Source of the DNA: Cytobacillus praedii
GTDB taxonomy: Bacteria > Bacillota > Bacilli > Bacillales > Cytobacillaceae
Direction: 5' to 3'
Assembly (NCBI RefSeq): GCF_001439605.1
Contig: NZ_LMBX01000038.1
Coordinates: 235-37,691, forward strand
Length of the DNA: 37,457 nt
The notes beneath the pieces are model-generated. The model made no database searches and was not told the DNA's origin. It saw only the letters and a list, made by a program, of their open reading frames with translations. Made by a program: the position numbers and the translations under genes. Below, in pieces: positions 25,410 through 33,701 of the stretch. The first letter of the stretch is position 1. Each line of letters starts with the position of its first letter.

Positions 25410-26426
25410 TTATCCGAAAATAAGAATGACAATAAAATATACTACCATTGTAATTAAACCAACTGGAACACCAAAACGAGCCCATTCCTTGCTGGTAATA
25501 TTCAATTTTCCGGCAGCAATAATATTCGGGATATTTCCAGGGATAAGCATTCCGCCACTAATAATTAGTCCTAATAAAATGGCTTTAATTGTCTGTGCAT
25601 CCATGGAAGGACTGATTTCAGCAGCTGCAAGTGTTGCATTATCCAATATTGCAGAAATCATATTAATCCAGTAAAGCAAATTCGGGCTTAGTCCAAGTAA
25701 GTATTTTTCAATAAATGGTTCAAAGCCTGATCCAAGTAATGTTAAACCCATTACGAATAAATAAATTTTTAAGGAACGAATAATAATCTCTTTATAGCTT
25801 TCCTTTTGTAAACCAGCATTCAGTCCGTTATTACTTTCTTTCGGGTTAACCAGGATTGCAGCAAGTATCCCAAAAATAACAACAGCTGGAATGACATCGG
25901 AACCAATTAATTTAATTAAATAGAAGAAGTCTTCATTTAATTTACTGATTGTTATTGTTGCAAGTGGTTCGCCAATTGGTGTTAATGCAGCACCAAGTCC
26001 AATTGAGAAACAAGCTAGGACAACGAGGCGAATTTCAGATTTTCGGTCAAGACGTAACACACTAACTACCACGACTAGAACAATGGCTGCAATAATAGCT
26101 GTAATTATGCTAGAAATTAGTCCAAGAATAATAACGACAAGTGCTAAAAATAATCGGAAAGGAATGGCTTTGCTTAATCCAAGTATCCCTTTTTCCATAG
26201 GTGTTTGGCACCATCTAAATAATAAACCAGCGATAAGCACCGCTAATGTAATATGAATAGGATCTTCAAGCGCTTTTATAAATAACTCCCCGTCAAGTAC
26301 TTGACTAATCGCTGCAGCTGCAATACCCATTATAAATAAGAACACTTCTAAGTTATGTTCTACGGCTTTAACTGTAAATGGTAGAAATAAGACTAGTACC
26401 AATACAATTGTTAATCCTAAAATCAT
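25410..26426 (-). CDS. DUF1646 putative cation transporter
   Basis: A 338-aa membrane protein with about 9-10 helices. Two related halves hold the features of the ArsB/NhaD-like ion transporter superfamily: CFSIGLGAALTPIGEPLATI (about 140-160) and SAILDNATLAAAEISPSM, then LIPGNIPNIIAAGKLNITS (about 265-320). The last resembles the NhaD/ArsB substrate region. The substrate is unknown. It lies upstream of and in the same direction as the mrp operon, with its own terminator between, so it is probably a separate unit. The start ATG 26426 follows AAAGGA at a longish 11 nt. Confidence 0.85.
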   Translation of the reverse strand: MILGLTIVLVLVLFLPFTVKAVEHNLEVFLFIMGIAAAAISQVLDGELFIKALEDPIHITLAVLIAGLLFRWCQTPMEKGILGLSKAIPFRLFLALVVIILGLISSIITAIIAAIVLVVVVSVLRLDRKSEIRLVVLACFSIGLGAALTPIGEPLATITISKLNEDFFYLIKLIGSDVIPAVVIFGILAAILVNPKESNNGLNAGLQKESYKEIIIRSLKIYLFVMGLTLLGSGFEPFIEKYLLGLSPNLLYWINMISAILDNATLAAAEISPSMDAQTIKAILLGLIISGGMLIPGNIPNIIAAGKLNITSKEWARFGVPVGLITMVVYFIVILIFG

Positions 26427-26726
26427 GATGTCTCAGGTCCTTTTCTGTATTTTTTATTTTTATTATATCATGTAAATAAGAGAAATCTTCAATGATTTTG
26501 TTTTTTCTATCATCTCCAAAGCTAATTAATAAATAGGTAGAAACACGTAAATTTATAGGAAAATTTTTTTGAACTTTATCGGTTGTCAAGTTAGAAAAGG
26601 ATGTTTTTTAGTAAGAATGGGCATAAAAAAGTAAAATTTTGTGAAAAGACCATGTAAGTATTTTTAATAATGAAGCAGGTATAATCATTCATTTATTTAT
26701 GCACCCTTATCATTAGGGGGTGTGTG
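26427..26726. other. Intergenic region between DUF1646 gene and the 26727 gene
   Basis: 300 bp of AT-rich sequence with no credible ORF. It contains an extended -10 promoter on the minus strand (26462-26470), and on the plus strand TATAAT near 26677 without a clear -35. The plus-strand SD is inside a short hairpin: CACCC (26702-26706) with GGGTG (26718-26722). Confidence 0.5.
26462..26470 (-). promoter_or_regulatory. extended -10 promoter of the DUF1646 gene
   Basis: Minus-strand TGATATAAT, 36 bp upstream of the start, without a clear -35. Confidence 0.55.
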
Positions 26727-26960
26727 ATGCTAAAAAAGAAAATAATCATTTCCGTATGTATTTTTTCAACCTTATTCTCTTGTGCGTGGATGTTGGAGCA
26801 GAAGGGAAAACGGGATTTTTACATGCCTGAAGCAGAAGAAGTTGTGGAAATAATTCAGGATGGAATTAGTCTGCCTGAGGTTGAAATGGTAGAGAAGGAA
26901 AGAGTAAAAGCATTTGGGCCACGTGAGTACATTAGAATCAATATGATTAAGGAAGGATGA
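26727..26960 (+). CDS. Small exported or membrane-anchored protein
   Basis: 77 aa, family not recognised. Residues 1-5 are basic (MLKKK) and 6-20 hydrophobic, ending LFSCAW. LFSC is close to, but not a good match for, a lipobox, so it may be a signal anchor or an atypical lipoprotein. The rest is acidic and polar (EAEEVVEIIQDGI). The start ATG 26727 has AGGGGG 6 nt upstream; a GTG one codon earlier is too near the SD. A strong terminator overlaps the stop codon, supporting a real gene. Confidence 0.7.
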   Translation: MLKKKIIISVCIFSTLFSCAWMLEQKGKRDFYMPEAEEVVEIIQDGISLPEVEMVEKERVKAFGPREYIRINMIKEG

Positions 26961-26980
26961 GGAAGCTCATCCTTTTTTTT
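26955..26980 (+). terminator. terminator of the 26727 gene
   Basis: GGATGAG (26955-26961) pairs with CTCATCC (26966-26972), followed by eight T; the stem includes the stop codon. Confidence 0.9.
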
Positions 26981-27067
26981 AGTGTTTGTTTCTGTATTGT
27001 ATTTATTTAGCATATCCGTAATAATAAAAGCTTGAATACATATGAAAAATTTAAATGGGGATATAAA

Positions 27068-27625
27068 ATGAAAAACACCTATTTTATGAGCTATTTTCCG
27101 CTCCTATCAATTATTTTGTTTAGTCTTTCGCTTTCAATAAATATTGAGATGGTCTTGCTTGATTTTCTAAAATCAGCAGGAATCTATGTAGGAATGAGAG
27201 AGTTCTTTTCAGATGGTGGAATCAAGCTAGCTCTTTTAGCACTGTTATTAATCCTATTTTTTTGTATATATGCTGCCTTAAAACTGCTGGCGGATACGAT
27301 CAATGAAGTCTCTTTATTATTTTTTTCAAAGGATTCTGAGGGTGAGAGTTTGAAGAAAATTCGTGGAGGAGCAATTATCTATTTTATTGGAAGTATCATT
27401 TCTTTATTGATGATGAGCAGTCTAATAGGGATTCTAGTGGTGCTTGCAGTGACGACAGTAGTTTATTTCTGCTATTTTGTCTATAAGATAAGCTCCTCCC
27501 TCTCGATTTTAGGATTAGTCGGTGTCATCTTCTTTCAAGTATTAACGTGGTCATCCTTGTTCATAGGTGTCATTTATTTAGCTGTAAAGGTTTATAACAG
27601 CATCCTTGCCAGTTTACCAATATAG
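27068..27625 (+). CDS. yufK: YufK-like membrane protein
   Basis: 185 aa with the length and N-terminus (MKNTYFMSYFPLLSII) of B. subtilis YufK. About five hydrophobic helices lie near 8-28, 56-78, 104-124, 126-144 and 150-175; polar loops include KDSEGESLKKIRGG. Function unknown. ATG 27068 has GGGG 7 nt upstream; an in-frame TTG at 27032 has none. It sits beside pbpD, as in B. subtilis. Confidence 0.85.
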   Translation: MKNTYFMSYFPLLSIILFSLSLSINIEMVLLDFLKSAGIYVGMREFFSDGGIKLALLALLLILFFCIYAALKLLADTINEVSLLFFSKDSEGESLKKIRGGAIIYFIGSIISLLMMSSLIGILVVLAVTTVVYFCYFVYKISSSLSILGLVGVIFFQVLTWSSLFIGVIYLAVKVYNSILASLPI

Positions 27626-27654
27626 GAAGGAATCGATTGAGATCCATTCCTTCC
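27625..27654. terminator. hairpin between convergent yufK and pbpD
   Basis: GGAAGGAAT (27625-27633) pairs with ATTCCTTCC (27646-27654). T-runs are poor on both strands, so it may act as a weak terminator or an mRNA 3'-end stabiliser. Confidence 0.55.
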
Positions 27655-27661
27655 ATCTCTA

Positions 27662-29527
27662 TTACTTTGTCATCATATCCTTCCAAATGAGCTGTTGGGG
27701 TGCTGCGGACTGGATGGATTTCATATTCTCCGGCTTATCTTTTCCTATCCAGACTCCTGCGGTATACTGGTCGGTTAGACCGATAAACCAATAGTCTTTA
27801 TAATCATTTGTTGTCCCAGTTTTCCCGCCGGCATACCCATTTGAAAGATTAATCTTTTTTGCGGTTCCAGATTGAATCGTTTTTTTCATTAATTGTCTTA
27901 TTTTATCAGTCGTTGCTTTGCTCCAAACCTCCACTTGGCTGTCTTTCCAGCTATACAGTACTTTTCCATCCATAGTTGTTACTTTTTTTATTGCCCTCGC
28001 TGGCTGATAATATCCGTTGTTTGCAAAGGTGGTATACGCTGCAGTGAGTTCAAGTGGAGTCATGCCATAGGATAACCCGCCAAGAGCAGAGGATAGCATA
28101 TGATCTGATGCTGTCACTTTGCTAAATTGAAAGTTTGCTAGGTCCTTAAATCCATTCTCTACACCAATTGAATCCAATAGTCTAACAGCCGGTGTATTAT
28201 AAGAGTAGATAAATGCTCTTTCTAAAGAGACATTACCGTACACGCCGCCTCCATAGTTCTTTGGACAATACCCATTTTTACAATAAGGACCTGCATTTAC
28301 CTTTTTTTGGAGGGATGCATTTGTTCGCTCCAAATATGGGCCATAAACAAGCAGCGGTTTTATTGCAGATCCTGGCTGTCTATATGCCTGATAGCCTCTG
28401 TTAAAATCATATTTTTGATAGTGTTTTCCTCCAACAAGAGCAACAACTTGGTGTTTTTCATGGTCAATAACAACAGCTGCTCCTTCTAAATCATTATATG
28501 GAAGTCTGTTCTTTACAGATTCCTTTGCTTTTTCCTGTATGGCAGGATCAAGTGCTGTTTCGATAATAATTCCTGAAGCTATCACATTCTCTACACGTTG
28601 TCTAAGCTTCTCCTCTACCTTTTCCTTCTCCTGTTCAGCTGCTGATGCTAGCTTTTTATTGAATCCTTCTTGCTGAGCAATTAAATCACTAAGTTCTTCT
28701 TCGACATAAGTTACGTAATCAGGATATAAATCAATTTGTTCTCTTCGATTTAGAAGGATCGGCTCATTTTTAATTTCCTCAGCTTCCCCTAAGCTAATCA
28801 ATTGCTGTTCACTTAATTGATCGATTAGCCGTTCTTGGCGTTCTTTGGTTCTATCAAAGTATTTGAAGGGATTATACATAGTTGGATTATTTGGTATCGA
28901 TGCTAAAAAAGCAAGCTCAGCCTTTGTAAGCTCTTTCGTTGGTTTTTGAAAGTAAAACTGAGAAGCCGCCTCAATTCCATACACCCCATTATGGAAATAT
29001 ATCGCATTAATATAGAGCTCAAGTATTTCTTCCTTTGTATAGCTGCGCTCAATTTCATAGGCATAAAGCAGCTCGCTTAGCTTCCGGTTATAGGACTTTT
29101 CAGTATTTAAGTAAAGGTTCCTGGCAAGCTGCTGAGTAATGGTGCTCGCTCCCTGTTTAATATCGTTCGACTGCATATTAATGGCAAGTGCTCTTCCGAT
29201 AGCGGGTAAATCAAAACCAGGATGCTCATAGAAATGCTGATCCTCAGAGACAACGAATAACTCTTTAAGAAAAAGCGGAATATCCGCAGAATCTAGATTG
29301 ATTCGATTAACAGGCTTAGAAATCTCAGAAATAACCGCGCCATCGGAAGCTTTAATAAAGCTTGTCTGCGGCAATTTAATTTCTTTCATAGGGATCTTTT
29401 TTTCCAATACTTCATGAAAGCCTTGAACTTGGGCAATTTCCGAACCGGCCACAAAAACCACTGTCATGAAGATGGGAAGCAAAGCAGCAATAAGTATATA
29501 TCCAGCAAACAATCGCAACTGCCTCAC
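27662..29527 (-). CDS. pbpD: Class A penicillin-binding protein 4 (transglycosylase/transpeptidase)
   Basis: 621 aa, bifunctional peptidoglycan synthase anchored by one N-terminal helix (about 7-28). The GT51 transglycosylase domain (about 75-240) has EDQHFYEHPGFD with catalytic Glu95, GASTITQQLARNLYL (126-140) and RKLSELLYAYEIE. The transpeptidase domain has SAIK (Ser387), SYN (442-444) and KTGT (569-572), all intact. Length and linker match B. subtilis PbpD (PBP4). The start is GTG 29527 with a close AAAGGA; TTG four codons later has better spacing and is an alternative. Confidence 0.93.
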   Translation of the reverse strand: MRQLRLFAGYILIAALLPIFMTVVFVAGSEIAQVQGFHEVLEKKIPMKEIKLPQTSFIKASDGAVISEISKPVNRINLDSADIPLFLKELFVVSEDQHFYEHPGFDLPAIGRALAINMQSNDIKQGASTITQQLARNLYLNTEKSYNRKLSELLYAYEIERSYTKEEILELYINAIYFHNGVYGIEAASQFYFQKPTKELTKAELAFLASIPNNPTMYNPFKYFDRTKERQERLIDQLSEQQLISLGEAEEIKNEPILLNRREQIDLYPDYVTYVEEELSDLIAQQEGFNKKLASAAEQEKEKVEEKLRQRVENVIASGIIIETALDPAIQEKAKESVKNRLPYNDLEGAAVVIDHEKHQVVALVGGKHYQKYDFNRGYQAYRQPGSAIKPLLVYGPYLERTNASLQKKVNAGPYCKNGYCPKNYGGGVYGNVSLERAFIYSYNTPAVRLLDSIGVENGFKDLANFQFSKVTASDHMLSSALGGLSYGMTPLELTAAYTTFANNGYYQPARAIKKVTTMDGKVLYSWKDSQVEVWSKATTDKIRQLMKKTIQSGTAKKINLSNGYAGGKTGTTNDYKDYWFIGLTDQYTAGVWIGKDKPENMKSIQSAAPQQLIWKDMMTK

Positions 29528-29668
29528 GTTCCTTTCGTAATTTCTAATTCTCTATATGTTATTATTCGGATGAAATAGTGAAAAGGTTAATGATTATTTT
29601 TTTCGTGTTGTTTCCGTTAGAAAATCTGCACGAAAAATAAAATTACACAGAAAAATTAAAATTTTCCG

Positions 29669-29677
29669 TGGTATAAT
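29669..29677 (+). promoter_or_regulatory. extended -10 promoter of kapD
   Basis: TGGTATAAT, a perfect -10 with TGn extension, 47 bp before the kapD start; no consensus -35. Confidence 0.6.
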
Positions 29678-29723
29678 TAATAAAATATGTACGTAGCAAT
29701 TTTTACTGAAAGCAGGTGAGATA

Positions 29724-30344
29724 ATGGAGGATGAGCATCGCTATTTATTTATCGATTTTGAGTTTACTATGCCGGATAGGAGCAGCCGATTTAAAGGGTT
29801 TTATCCGGAAATCATTGAAGCGGGAGTTGTTGCTGTCAGGAATGATCAAGTATATGAACAATTTTCATCATATATTTCTCCCATTCGTTTCCCGATATTA
29901 TCTGACCGCTGTAAATCCTTCCTTCGAATATCTCAGCAACAGGTCGATCAGGGAATATCTTTATATGAATTAGTGAAAAAACTAAAGGATGTAAGCAATA
30001 ATTATCCATGCACGATTATTACATGGGGAAATATGGATATGAGGGTGCTGCGGAATAATTGTCAGCATGCAGGCATTCCTTTTCCATTTAAAGGGAAGGA
30101 AATAGACTTATCAATGGAATATAAACGTTTCTTTGGTGATCAGAACCAGACTGGTTTATGGAAGGCTGTCCAAGAGTATGGAAAAGAAGGAACTGGCAAA
30201 CATCACCGTGCATTAGACGATGCGATGACAACCTACAATATTTTTAGATTAGTAGAAAAGGATAAGCGATATCTAGAAAAACCTGAACCAACAACTATTG
30301 GTGATAGGGTAGACTTTTCTAAGCTGCTGAATAAATTCGCCTAA
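29724..30344 (+). CDS. kapD: KapD, DEDDh 3'-5' exonuclease-like inhibitor of the KinA sporulation pathway
   Basis: 206 aa, an RNase T/ERI-1-type exonuclease domain. Catalytic residues are visible: Asp11 and Glu13 (FIDFEFT), Asp105 (WGNMDM), and His161/Asp166 (HHRALDDA). The middle KRFFGDQNQTGLWKAV motif is typical of KapD. In B. subtilis KapD represses sporulation through the KinA branch of the phosphorelay; the nuclease substrate is unknown. The start ATG 29724 follows AGGTGAG. It converges with kapB across a shared terminator. Confidence 0.93.
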   Translation: MEDEHRYLFIDFEFTMPDRSSRFKGFYPEIIEAGVVAVRNDQVYEQFSSYISPIRFPILSDRCKSFLRISQQQVDQGISLYELVKKLKDVSNNYPCTIITWGNMDMRVLRNNCQHAGIPFPFKGKEIDLSMEYKRFFGDQNQTGLWKAVQEYGKEGTGKHHRALDDAMTTYNIFRLVEKDKRYLEKPEPTTIGDRVDFSKLLNKFA

Positions 30345-30377
30345 AAAGCCAAATCGCTGTGTATCGATTTGGCTTTT
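30344..30377. terminator. bidirectional terminator between kapD and kapB
   Basis: AAAAGCCAAATCG (30344-30356) pairs with CGATTTGGCTTTT (30365-30377), a 13-bp perfect stem overlapping the kapD stop. Confidence 0.88.
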
Positions 30378-30394
30378 AGCATTTGAAGATGTGT

Positions 30395-30781
30395 TTACTT
30401 TTGTTTAAAATAATCCTTTTCCAATGATGCAATGTTTTTTAGGCTTTGCTCCGCCCAAGGGGATGAAACACCTTCAAGCTCTTGTTTCATTTTATCTAAT
30501 GCTTGTCTAAGGGAATCCGTGTAATCAGGAATATCTTCTTCAAAATGCTTGACCATTTTCTTAGGAACGTTCGTTTGTTCCCTGTAAGCTAATGCTCTTC
30601 GTTCATGAAAAAATACTGCCTCTCCATCCTTCGGGCTATGAAGGTCTCCTTGCATTGGATGCTTCGCCACTGCAAGCACTCTTACTAAATAATGCTGTGG
30701 GCGTATTTCTGTCACTTCTCCTAGATATGTTCCAGATTTATAGTGAGCTCTTACTCGGTCACCAACTTTGAATTCTTCCAT
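30395..30781 (-). CDS. kapB: Kinase-associated protein B
   Basis: 128 aa, matching B. subtilis KapB in length. An SH3-like beta barrel is evident at the N-terminus (FKVGDRVRAHYKSGTYLGEV, IRPQHYLVRVLAV). The conserved core reads FFHERRALAYREQTNVP, and the C-terminus is helical (LRQALDKMKQELEG, LEKDYFK). In B. subtilis KapB is needed for full activity of sporulation kinase KinB and is co-transcribed with it. There is no lipobox here, and no kinB next to the gene. The start ATG 30781 follows GGAGGAGG. Confidence 0.92.
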   Translation of the reverse strand: MEEFKVGDRVRAHYKSGTYLGEVTEIRPQHYLVRVLAVAKHPMQGDLHSPKDGEAVFFHERRALAYREQTNVPKKMVKHFEEDIPDYTDSLRQALDKMKQELEGVSSPWAEQSLKNIASLEKDYFKQK

Positions 30782-30971
30782 CCTGTATCCTCCTCTTTCC
30801 TTCTAATAAGGATCCAATTATATTCCTTATTATGACTTACTTTTGCGGAAAAACCTAGTACAAACCATCGCCGGCCACCGGGCTAGGAGCCCCCCTTTAA
30901 GTAGTCGAGAAAAAATTCATCGACAGCCTGTAAATGCCCGATTCGTTTGCTTTATAATCGTTATATTGATG

Positions 30972-30980
30972 TGATATAAT
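30972..30980 (+). promoter_or_regulatory. extended -10 promoter of the 31021 gene
   Basis: TGATATAAT, 40 bp upstream of the start. Between kapB and this site (30782-30960) are only short repeat remnants, including GTAAATGCCCG near 30938, a word also found in hairpin element copy A near 6574. Confidence 0.6.
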
Positions 30981-31020
30981 AAAACATTAAAGAAATGCTT
31001 TTTGAGAAAGGACGAATGGG

Positions 31021-31233
31021 ATGTTAGAATGGACTGTATTGTCTTTGTTTTTATACTTTCCTGAAGATAAATCAGAGTATCTCCCTGCTGCCATTAGTTT
31101 AGGAATTTTTGCGATTGCTGCTTATTTTACATTTAGACTCATTGTTCGAATCTCCAAAAAAGAGGCTTTGAAGGCGAAGGAGCTGGAGGAAAGATTACAG
31201 CATCAAATGAATAATAGCGGAGAGAACAGTTAA
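31021..31233 (+). CDS. Small single-pass membrane protein with charged tail
   Basis: 70 aa; family not recognised. An amphipathic or hydrophobic N-terminus (MLEWTVLSLFLYF), one clear transmembrane helix (about 22-42, AAISLGIFAIAAYFTFRLIV), then a charged helical tail (KKEALKAKELEERLQHQ). The start ATG 31021 follows AAAGGACGAATGGG. The promoter at 30972 and a terminator overlapping the stop support a single-gene unit. Confidence 0.75.
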   Translation: MLEWTVLSLFLYFPEDKSEYLPAAISLGIFAIAAYFTFRLIVRISKKEALKAKELEERLQHQMNNSGENS

Positions 31234-31254
31234 TCACAGCTGTTCTTTTTTTTT
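31223..31254 (+). terminator. terminator of the 31021 gene
   Basis: AGAACAG (31223-31229) pairs with CTGTTCT (31240-31246), then a run of T; overlaps the stop codon. Confidence 0.88.
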
Positions 31255-31718
31255 GTCTAGCTCTAACACTTACCCCTCACGTACAAGCCGTTTTAATGTC
31301 AACAATGCGACAGGGGAAGGAGAGCTTCTGCTTGACTGCCATCGATCTCACGACCAAAGGCATAGTTTTTAGAGGACGTCACGCTTTTGGCCGGTCTCGA
31401 GGGAATAAGCTTGTCTAAGAGACATGAATCATAAGTCAATCCCTTCTAGAGGCAAAGAATGTCTTCCTCTAGTTCTGGACTTGTGTTTGTCGGTCCGCGC
31501 CTCCTCTTTTTCGATTAAGCCTCCGAAAAAAGTAAAGAATACTTTTTTGGGAGGCTTATCTTGTGTTTTCCGTGAGTACAATGGAGAGCTTCCTGTGCAG
31601 TCTTCGAAGGAATAATTAGGACCTTGATTGTTCCGAAGGTGTTTCCGCTTTTCTTGTTTATCAAATGATGATCTTGGAGAAACTAAAGAACAAATTGTCT
31701 GACGGAGGATTTAAGATC
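31255..31718. repeat. Degenerate dispersed repeat and hairpins upstream of sodC
   Basis: No credible gene. The block 31255-31500 starts GTCTAGCTCTAACAC and contains CTCGAGGG (31398) and a CTAGAGG/CCTCTAG pair (31446-31452, 31465-31471), like the GC-rich dispersed repeats of Bacillaceae. 31517-31557 is a separate long hairpin: AAGCCTCC...AAAAAAGTA pairs with TACTTTTTT...GGAGGCTT, without a strong T-run after it. An open frame at 31424-31615 runs through these repeats and has no SD. Confidence 0.55.
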
Positions 31719-32267
31719 ATGAAAAAAGCGTGGCTATTTATCCCTTTATTATTCCTTGCAGGGTGCGCAGAGGAGAATATAAGAAACTTAGATGTTGAAA
31801 TGTTTAATGCGGTAGGTGACTCTTTAGGCAAAATAAAATTAGAGGAACAGGCAGCGGGAGTAAAAGTGAAGGTTGATTTGAAAGGGCTCCCACCTGGGGA
31901 TCATGCGATTCATATACATGAAAAAAGCGCGTGTGAGCCACCAGATTTCAAATCAGCAGGCAACCATTTTAATCCCGAAGATAAGGAACATGGATTATTG
32001 CATCCTAAGGGGGCACATGCGGGAGATCTGCCTAATCTAATGGTTGAGGATAATGGGAAAGTTAAAGCTGAATTTATGGCTCCTCAAGTGACATTAAAAG
32101 AAAATAAAAAATCTTTGTTGACCAAAGAGGGAACATCCATCGTTATTCACGAATCAGCCGATGACGGCATGACTCAGCCAGCTGGAGATTCAGGTGCACG
32201 TATTGCATGCGGTTCTATTTCAAAGGATAAACATTCAAAAGGGCAAAAAAAGACACAGGATGATTAG
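31719..32267 (+). CDS. sodC: Cu/Zn superoxide dismutase-like lipoprotein
   Basis: 182 aa. The signal peptide with lipobox LAGC (Cys16) predicts a lipoprotein on the outer face of the membrane. The SOD domain has every canonical ligand: His65, His67 and His144 for copper, bridging His83, His91, His100 and Asp103 for zinc, plus Arg161 at the active-site rim and a likely Cys72-Cys164 disulfide. It should therefore be able to convert superoxide. It resembles B. subtilis YojM. The C-terminal tail is basic. The start ATG 31719 follows GGAGG at 10 nt; an in-frame ATG upstream at 31665 would hide the signal peptide and has no SD. Confidence 0.9.
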   Translation: MKKAWLFIPLLFLAGCAEENIRNLDVEMFNAVGDSLGKIKLEEQAAGVKVKVDLKGLPPGDHAIHIHEKSACEPPDFKSAGNHFNPEDKEHGLLHPKGAHAGDLPNLMVEDNGKVKAEFMAPQVTLKENKKSLLTKEGTSIVIHESADDGMTQPAGDSGARIACGSISKDKHSKGQKKTQDD

Positions 32268-32410
32268 AAAAAACGAGTTTCAAGCTAAGTTACGATTGTT
32301 TATAAGTTAATTGGAGATCGAAAATAGAAAAGTATAAGGAAATCTATAGTCAATATGAGATCGTAGTCTAAAATGGATATTAATAATCGATATAGCAAAT
32401 TCTAAAGGGA

Positions 32411-32446
32411 AATGGTCGCCAATTAGGTTAGCTGGCGACCATTTTT
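32411..32446. terminator. terminator between sodC and patB
   Basis: AATGGTCGCCA (32411-32421) pairs with TGGCGACCATT (32433-32443). The plus strand continues TTT; on the minus strand the T-run is weaker. The preceding 32268-32410 shows no feature. Confidence 0.82.
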
Positions 32447-32456
32447 CTAACTCTCC

Positions 32457-33623
32457 TTATTGAAATGCTTTTTTCAGTCTTTCTAATCCTTCAAGTACAA
32501 CCTCTTTTGGACAAGCGACGTTCATTCGGACAAAGCCTTCGCCGCCAGGTCCATACTTCGTACCTGGTTCTAATGCTAATTTTCCTCTTTTTAATAACCG
32601 GTCTTTAAGCTCCTCATCACTTAAGTGGAGTTCCCGACAGTTAAGCCATATTAAATAACTGCCCTCTGGCTCCATCACTGATATCCCTGGCAAATGAATA
32701 TCAATATACTCCTTTACTGTATGAACATTTTCTCTTAAATAGGCTAATAGTTCTTCTAACCATTGTTCACCGGATCGGTATGCTGCTTCCGTTCCGATAA
32801 TTCCAAAAGCTGATAAACTGAAAAATCCTTGCCTTTCTTGGACGTCCTTAAATGCTTTACGAAGTTCTTTATTTGGAACAATTACAGCCGAGGCCTGCAG
32901 TCCAGCAAGATTAAATGTTTTACTAGGTGCGATGCATGTAACTGTTATATCTTTGAATGTCTCGTCCAATGAGGCGATGGGTATGTGCTTGTTTTTTAAA
33001 ATTAAATCAGAATGAATTTCATCAGAAAGAATGAGACAATTGTATTGATGGCACAGCTTGCCAATCCTTGTTAATTCCTCTTTCGTCCATACTCTGCCAC
33101 TCGGGTTATGTGGATTGCATAGAAGGAATAGTTTCACGCCATCCTTCAGATGATCTTCAAATACAGTAAAGTCAATTTCATAGCGGTTATCAATTAATTT
33201 TAATGGTGTATTTACGAGCTGGCGATTATTTTTTTCGATCATTTCAAAGAAAGGGGTGTAGACAGGCGATTGCAGCATAACTTTATCTCCTGGTGCGGTA
33301 AAGGCTTCGATGGCAATTGAGATGGATGGAACGACTCCTGTGCTGTAAAGAACCCATGAGTGGTTAATTTTCCAGGCATGTCTCTTGTTGAGCCATAATT
33401 GAATAGCTTCTGTGGTGGAAGGGGGTGAAAAGGTGTAGCCGTATATTCCGTGATCCACTCTTTCTTGCAGAGCGTCCTTCACTTCTTTTGGCGGCGAAAA
33501 ATCCATATCTGCAACCCACATTGGCAATACATCATCTGTTCCAAAGATTTGCTTCGTCAATCCCCATTTAACGGAAGAAGTGTGTTCCCGATTCAATTTT
33601 TGATTAAAATCGTAAATGTTCAT
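32457..33623 (-). CDS. patB: Cystathionine beta-lyase / aminotransferase-fold C-S lyase PatB
   Basis: 388 aa, fold-type I PLP enzyme of the MalY/PatB group, which splits cystathionine or cysteine conjugates to a thiol, pyruvate and ammonia. The PLP lysine is Lys235 (APSKTFNLAGLQ). NPHNPSGRVW (170-179) and SDEIHSDL (200-207) contact the cofactor; LPMWVADMDF (33-42) is the MalY-type N-terminal motif. The length agrees with B. subtilis PatB, which neighbours kinB-kapB there. The start ATG 33623 has AAGGCGGGG upstream. Confidence 0.93.
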   Translation of the reverse strand: MNIYDFNQKLNREHTSSVKWGLTKQIFGTDDVLPMWVADMDFSPPKEVKDALQERVDHGIYGYTFSPPSTTEAIQLWLNKRHAWKINHSWVLYSTGVVPSISIAIEAFTAPGDKVMLQSPVYTPFFEMIEKNNRQLVNTPLKLIDNRYEIDFTVFEDHLKDGVKLFLLCNPHNPSGRVWTKEELTRIGKLCHQYNCLILSDEIHSDLILKNKHIPIASLDETFKDITVTCIAPSKTFNLAGLQASAVIVPNKELRKAFKDVQERQGFFSLSAFGIIGTEAAYRSGEQWLEELLAYLRENVHTVKEYIDIHLPGISVMEPEGSYLIWLNCRELHLSDEELKDRLLKRGKLALEPGTKYGPGGEGFVRMNVACPKEVVLEGLERLKKAFQ

Positions 33624-33701
33624 TGCGTCCCCGCCTTTTCATTTAATTCTTCTTTACTCTATAATAAAGGATGTAAATAAAAAGTAAAATAAAAGGTGAT
33701 C

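Noticed and set aside
31424..31615. A 63-codon open frame upstream of sodC
   Set aside because: No SD at a useful distance, and it reads through repeat remnants and a long hairpin.
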